Below are positions 34,601-41,514 of a stretch of DNA of 64,000 bases, one piece after another. The translations under genes were made by a program, and so were the position numbers. Within the stretch, counting starts at the first letter, position 1, and every line of letters starts with the position of its first letter. The DNA comes from Vitellaria paradoxa (Eukaryota > Streptophyta > Magnoliopsida > Ericales > Sapotaceae), in contig CM034233.1 of NCBI GenBank assembly GCA_019916065.1, positions 45,989,673 to 46,053,672 of the forward strand. The letters are read 5' to 3'. The notes under the pieces are model-generated. The model worked only from the letters and a program-made list of their open reading frames with translations, did not search any database and was not told where the DNA came from.

Positions 34601-37067
34601 ATTGCTTCAACAAAACTGAATGGGACCAACTACCTTGAATGGTCACAATCGGCAAGGTTGACAATCAAAGGCAGAGGAAAGTTAGAATATCTCACAGATC
34701 TTCCACCAAAGCCAACCGATCCCAATTACAAGACTTGGGATGTGGAGAATTCCATGATTATGTCATGGCTACTCCACTTCATTCAACCAGAAATTGGGAA
34801 GACTTACATGTTCCTTAAAACAGCTAAGGACATTTGGGAAGCTGCCTCACAAACTTACTCTAATGTAGGTATGAAAGCTCATATCTATGAACTGAAAACG
34901 AAGATTCACAACACAAAACAAGGATCTTCTAGTATCACTGAATACTACATTATCATCAAAAGCCTTTGGTTGGAACTAGATCATTATCAAAGGATTGAGA
35001 TGGTGTGTAGCACAGACGTTGCAAAGCTGAAAAAAGCACTTGAAGAGGAAAGAATATTTGATTTCCTTGCGGGGTTAAATGGTGAATTTGATCAGATTAG
35101 AGGCAGAATTTTGGACAGGGAGAATTTATCATCCCTGAATGAGGTTTTCTCAATTGTTCGAGGAGAAGCAAGTAGGCAGGTGGTGATGCTGGATAAGCCT
35201 ACCAGTGAGAATTCAGCCTTGGCTGCATCCAAAGTGGCTAGGGGAAGGAATGAAGGAAAGAAAAATCTGGATAGAGAGAAGATGTTGTGTGATTACTGTC
35301 ACAAACCACGCCACACTAGGGAGATGTGCTGGAAACTGCATGAAAAACCACTAGGCTTGAAGGGAATTGGCAGCAAAGGAGGAAGTCAGGCAGAAAAATC
35401 AGGTCAAGCTCATCAAACTGTGGCTGTAGATGACTATAAGGAAGCTATGGGGTTCAACAAAAGTGAGGTTGAAAGGCTGAAAAAGCTGCTAAATCAGGTT
35501 GATAATCAAACCACAAACTTGACTCCAATTTCAGGTTCTTGCTCCATGGTCCAATCAGGTAATAGTTTTGCCTTAATCACCTCTAAGAGTGTCAATTCTA
35601 GTATCTGGATAGTGGATTCTGGTGCATCAGATTACATGACCAGCACCTTCAATCATTTTTCAACATATATCCCATGTTTAAGAAAACAAAAAATCAAAGT
35701 CGCCGATGGTTCCTTGTCCCCCATTGCCGGAAAAGGAAATATCCAAATATCACCCACTTTATGCCTAAAATCAGTCCTCTATGTTCCAGATTTATCCTAT
35801 AATTTGCTGTCTGTAGGAAAACTCACTGAGGATTTGAAATTTTCGGTTTTATTTACTTCCTCTGGTTGCAATTTTCAGGACCCTGCTACGGGGAAGATGA
35901 TTGGGCATGCTAAATTGAAGGACGGCTTATACTTCTTGAAAGCAGATTTGGTGAAAAAGAGTCAAGAGTCCCAAGGCTTGGTCTCTACTACATTTCAACA
36001 AAAAGATGATCAAGTTTGGCTCTGGCATAAAAGATTAGGACACCCTCCTTTTCCTTTGCTGAAAAAAAATGTTTCCTTCCTTGTTTAAAAATAATAAAGT
36101 GGGGAAATTTCATTGTGAAATTTGTGAATTAGCCAAACATCATCGTGTATCCTTTCCTTTGAAAACTCCACAAATGTTGTCTCCATTTAGTTTAATACAT
36201 TCAGATGTTTGGGGTCCTTTCCATATTCCAAATATTTCTGGCTCTCGGTGGTTTGTCTCCTTTATAGATGATTACACTCGTATTACTTGGGTCTATCTTA
36301 TGAAGTCCAAATCGGAAGTTTCCACTATTTTTCCTCTATTCCACAAATTCATTAGCACTCAGTTTGGGACAAAAATCCACACTCTTAGATCTGATAATGG
36401 CAAGGAATACTTCAATCACGATCTCATTACTTATCTCGCAAATGAAGGCATTCTACATCACTCATCTTGTGTTGACACACCCCAACAAAATGGAGTCGCC
36501 AAAAGAAAGAACCATGCCTTGCCTATGCCGAATGTGGTTCCAAGTGTGGTATCTAGTCCCATACCAAGTGCTAGTTCTGATTTGCCTTCTTCGTCTAACC
36601 CAGATATTTCTCCTACTTCAAATATGCCTTCTCCTACCCTAAATGTGAATCCAGAACAGAATCCATTGAGCACTACAAAGTCTCCAGAGACCAAGGGTGA
36701 GAGACTCAAGACACCTATCACTAAGGTGTATTCCAGAAGAAAGCCCGAAATCAGCTCACATGATCCAAGCATTGATCCTAAAACAGGTAATGAAATTGAA
36801 ACTCAGTTTTTTTATTCTCATGAAGACTTGGAATTGCCTATTGCCATTAGGAAAGGTGTTAGAACTTGCACTCGTCACCCTATATCTCAATTTGTTTCCT
36901 TGCAGCATCTCTCACCTCAGTACCAAGCTTTTGTCACCCAAATGTCTTCCCATGAAGTTCCCAATAGTGTCCAAGAAGCTATTAAATTGAAACCATGGAG
37001 GGAAGCCATGAATGAGGAGATGAGAGCCTTGGAAAAAAAATCAAACTTGGGAGATAGTAGAATTGCC

Positions 37068-37118
<51 letters not shown>

Positions 37119-39546
37119 GTAGGGTGCAAATGGATTTTCACTATTAAGTACAGAGCCGATGGAACTGTGGAAAGGTACAAGGCTCGATTAGTGGCAAAAG
37201 GGTATACCCAGACATATGGGATTGATTACTAGGAGACTTTTGCACCGGTGGCCAAGATGAACACTATCCAGATCATTCTCTCATTGGCAACAAACTTTGA
37301 TTGGCCACTACTGCAGTTTGATGTAAAGAACGCTTTCTTCCACGGAGACCTAGAGGAAGAAGTATTTATGGATATCCCAATTGGGTATGGAAAACAAACA
37401 TGGTCAAACAAGGTGTGCAAGCTTAGAAAGTCTTTATATGGACTTAAACAATCTCCTCGGGCTTGGTTTAGAAGATTCATGAGAGCTATGGTGAAAAGAG
37501 ACTATTGTCAAAGTCAAGGTGATCATACTTTGTTCATTAAACATTCACGTCAAGGCAAGATTACTGCATTGATTGTTTATGTTGATGATATTGTGGTTAC
37601 CGGAGATGATCAAGAAGAGATTATGGAATTGAAAGCCTACTTGGCTAGGGAATTTGAGATTAAAGATTTGGGTAAACTTCGGTATTTTTTGGGAATTGAG
37701 GTAGCAAGATCAAAACAAGGGCTGGTGATTTCTCAAAGGAAGTATATACAAGACTTGCTTAAGAAAACTAGCATGTTTGGCTGTAAACCAGCCGAGACTC
37801 CTATTGAACAGAATCACAGATTAGGAGAGGCTAATGAAGATCAACTTGTTGACAAAGGAAACTATCAACGGTTGGTAGGAAAGCTTATTTACCTATCACA
37901 TACACGATCAGATATTGCATATGCCGTGAGTGTGATAAGTCAATTTATGCATGCTCCATTTAAATCTCATTTAGAGGCTATATACCGAATCCTGAGATAT
38001 TTGAAGGCAGCTCCCGGAAAAGGTATATTGTTCAAGAAAAGCGAAGATTTAAGGTTGGAGGCCTACACAGATGCAGACTGGGCAGGTTCCATTATGGATA
38101 GACGATCTACTTCTGGCTATTGTACCTTTTTAGGTGGAAATCTTATTACTTGGAGAAGCAAGAAACAACATGTGGTGGCCCATTCTAGTGCAGTAGCAGA
38201 GTTTAGAGCCATGGCACAAGGCATATGTGAACTTCTTTGGGTAAAAATGATCTTTAAAGATCTTAAGATTGTGTTTCAAGAACCTATGGTGCTTTACTGT
38301 GACAACAAGGCAGCTATTAACATAGCACACAACCCAGTTCAGCATGACCGAACCAAGCATGTAGAGGTGGATAGACATTTCATAAAAGAGAAGATTGATA
38401 GTGGTCAAGTAAGAACTCCACATGTATCATCCTCCAATCAACTAGCCGATATTCTCACCAAAGGACTACCAAGCCTAAGTTTTCAGCGAATCACGAGCAA
38501 GCTGGGAAGGCATGATATCTACACACTAGCTTGAGGGGGAGTGTTGGAATATGGATCGTCTTAGGGCTTGTATAACAGCTGTATAAAAGCTGTATTTACA
38601 GCCTGTGTAACTGCTGTATAAAAGCTCCATAACTGCTGTATAAAAGCTCCATAATAGCCTATTAGTCTTTCCTTATTAAAGGCTGTACAGCTGTACTCAT
38701 TTATGTTGGCTAGAATTAGGTTATTTCTGCTCTTAGAATTGTATTTATAGCCCTGTACAGATTATGTTTAAGATGAATGAGAAGAATTATTTTCTTCTAA
38801 TCCTTCAGTTTTATTCATTTTTTATTATATATTTATTAATATCTTTATTTTTAAAAATTATAGAATTAAAAAGAAAAATTAATAGAGTAGGGAATAATAG
38901 GATATACATTCATGTTCTTGTTTTCTTATTAATTAATTCCAAGTTTTTTCTTCAAAATTACAATTTGTTTCATTTGTATCTAAATTATGAACACATGTTT
39001 CGAAGTGTCTGCAGCATATCTAATTTTAAAAATATTAACAAATAGTAGGACATGTTCATGCGAGTATCTGAATGTGTAGGGAGTTTCTTACTCGTGTCTG
39101 ACAGAGATGTGTTATAGGTATGGCACTTTCCTAAAAGTGTGTGAGCTTCTTAGTTTAAAATTATTAAGAAATGGATCCAATAATGTATATCAAGTTATCT
39201 AACTACCCCCTTCACACATCATTCAATCTTGCATAAGGATCGAATAGGTGACAAATTGAACCAAACAAGGTGCACTGTGCAAATATGACAAAGTACGTGA
39301 AACTGACGATGGAACAGACGCTGAGAATGAGACTTGAACCCAATAGTTCTGGGAGGCTGCAGCCAGAGTTTTGATATACTTTTAATTTAATGATTGTTTC
39401 AAAACGTCATAGTCATTAGAATCTAGATCCAGCTATCTATATCAAGCTATCTAACGTATCAAGTAAAAGAATCAGTTACTTTGAGTAATTGTTATTTCAC
39501 TGTTCATTCTTTTTATTTCTCTTTGCATGCACGTGTGTGTGCACGC

Positions 39547-39584
<38 letters not shown>

Positions 39585-41483
39585 CTTTTGTGAAAAGGGA
39601 TGTGGAAAACTGATGATCCTGCCAAAGAGGTTTTTTATGCTATTATTAATTTTTTTGTGGATGGCATCATTGGAGTTGGGGCTAGTGGCGTTTGAACAAA
39701 TATGAAAGCTTTGGTTTTGCTGCCCTAGGTTCAAATCTTTGTTCCCCAAACTTGTATCTCTTTTTGGCAGCGGAGCAAACATGGCTAGTGGTGTTTGAAC
39801 GAATATGAAAGCTTTGGTTTTGCTGCCCTAGGTTCAAATCTTTGTTCCCCAAACTTGTATCTCTTTTTGGCAGCGGATCTGTCTGCTGATTGTTCTGATA
39901 CTGGTATCTTTGTGCAATAGGAAGTTACATGTCAAGGACAGGGTGAGAGCTCAATATACATTTTTATATCCATTCCTCAACAAATGACATCTTAGTCTTT
40001 TGGCAAGTGATGTGGGTTTCTAAAGAGTATAATTGCCAATAAAACCTATGCTTGTTCGATTTGTGTTTACAATATAAGAAAGTAAGAAACTACTTGGATA
40101 TTTAATCCTTCAATGGTCCTTGTAACTATTTGTGTTCATTTTTAAGCTGCTTCTTGCAGTTTAATTCTCTTTAGCTCTATTTTCATAATCTACAATTTGT
40201 TATTTCACACTCTCCATCTGTTCCTTTTTTTTTAATTTTTATTTTTCTCTTTTAATACAGTTTGGACAGATAGGCATTGGTGACAATGTTGATCATTGCT
40301 CTCCCATGCAAGTTAGATTTCCACATGAGCAGGCACGATCTTGTTCCTGTAACTTTCCGAATGAGTTAATGTGGCCCACAGACAATAATTTTTTTTTTTT
40401 TTAATGGAAAATATTGCTGATTTTGATTTCTTATATGCTGAGTCTGTCTCAAGTTATTAAATATCTTTTGCTGGTTGATTTTTCACTTACAGAAAGTAGT
40501 TCAGATCTCATGTGGGTGGAGACACACACTCGCTGTTACTGAAAGACAAAATGTATTTTCTTGGGGAAGAGGTACAAATGGACAGCTCGGCCAGGGGGAA
40601 TCTGTTGATAGGTAATAGCATTTGGAACTTGTCCCTTTCTTAGAATTGTGAGTTTCATGTGATACAATGTTTGGCTTTAAGAATGGAATGCCTCTGACAA
40701 TATGACATGGTTTACATATGTATTCCATTTTCTTCTGTTTCAATTTTGTTTAATATATTGTCTTCTGTGAAATTCTTTGAAAGAATGCTGCAGAATTTGA
40801 TGATAACAATGGGAAATATGATATACGGTTAATAATTACAACTAGGATTTTTTTTTAAAAGAAATGGCTTAAACAATTAAAAGAAAAAGCAAGATTGGAA
40901 CAATACATAAATTACTCTCAGCAAGCTGATCCAGATGGACGGAATGGAGTGGAGTGGAGTGGAGTATTAGTATATCTAATGCATAATTTAAATGCTTCTG
41001 AATTTGATTTTCTGGTGAGAAATCTGTTAATACTCTTTTGAGTTTCCACTGCATGGGGGTGAATAATTGGTTCAATAGATATCAGCAAAACAGGGTGTTT
41101 ATAGTTGTTCCCGATTTCAGCTTTGGTTAATTTTTACCTGGTTTCTGCTTTGTGGAACTGAACTTCACGTGCTCTCAAGCATTGTTGACTTCTATATAGT
41201 TCTTGAACTTACAATAACTATTTTTCCCATATCTGAAGAAACATCCCAACTATCATAGAATCTCTGAGTGTCGATGGATCAAGCGGACAGCCAATAGAAT
41301 TGTCAAAAGTTGATTCCTCTTCAGGTCCTTGACGCTTTCCTTCCCTTTTATCTATTTGTAACTTAGAAAGCATTTGTCACGCTATTTCTGGACCATGTTG
41401 GTTATTCTTTATTTTCTTTTCCAGGGAAAGCGTTGGTCTCCCCAACTGAGAGATATGCCGTTGTTCCTGATGATAATGTAAGT

Positions 41484-41514
<31 letters not shown>

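Larger units (their letters stand above)
34029..38807 (+). mobile_element. Copia-2, young sense Copia, 4.78 kb
   Basis: LTRs of 266 bp (34029-34294 and 38542-38807) differ at two positions, and the GTTTT target duplication is perfect. Primer site and polypurine tract are canonical. Internal order gag, protease, integrase, RT, RNase H. It lies in sense in the UVR8 intron 32360-40260. Despite its youth it carries a frameshift, a stop, an integrase deletion and an A43 tract, so it was probably mobilised by an intact relative. Confidence 0.97.

Noticed and set aside
37074..37116. A43 as the poly(A) tail of a LINE or processed transcript
   Set aside because: No target duplication or foreign sequence accompanies it; RT coding resumes immediately after it.
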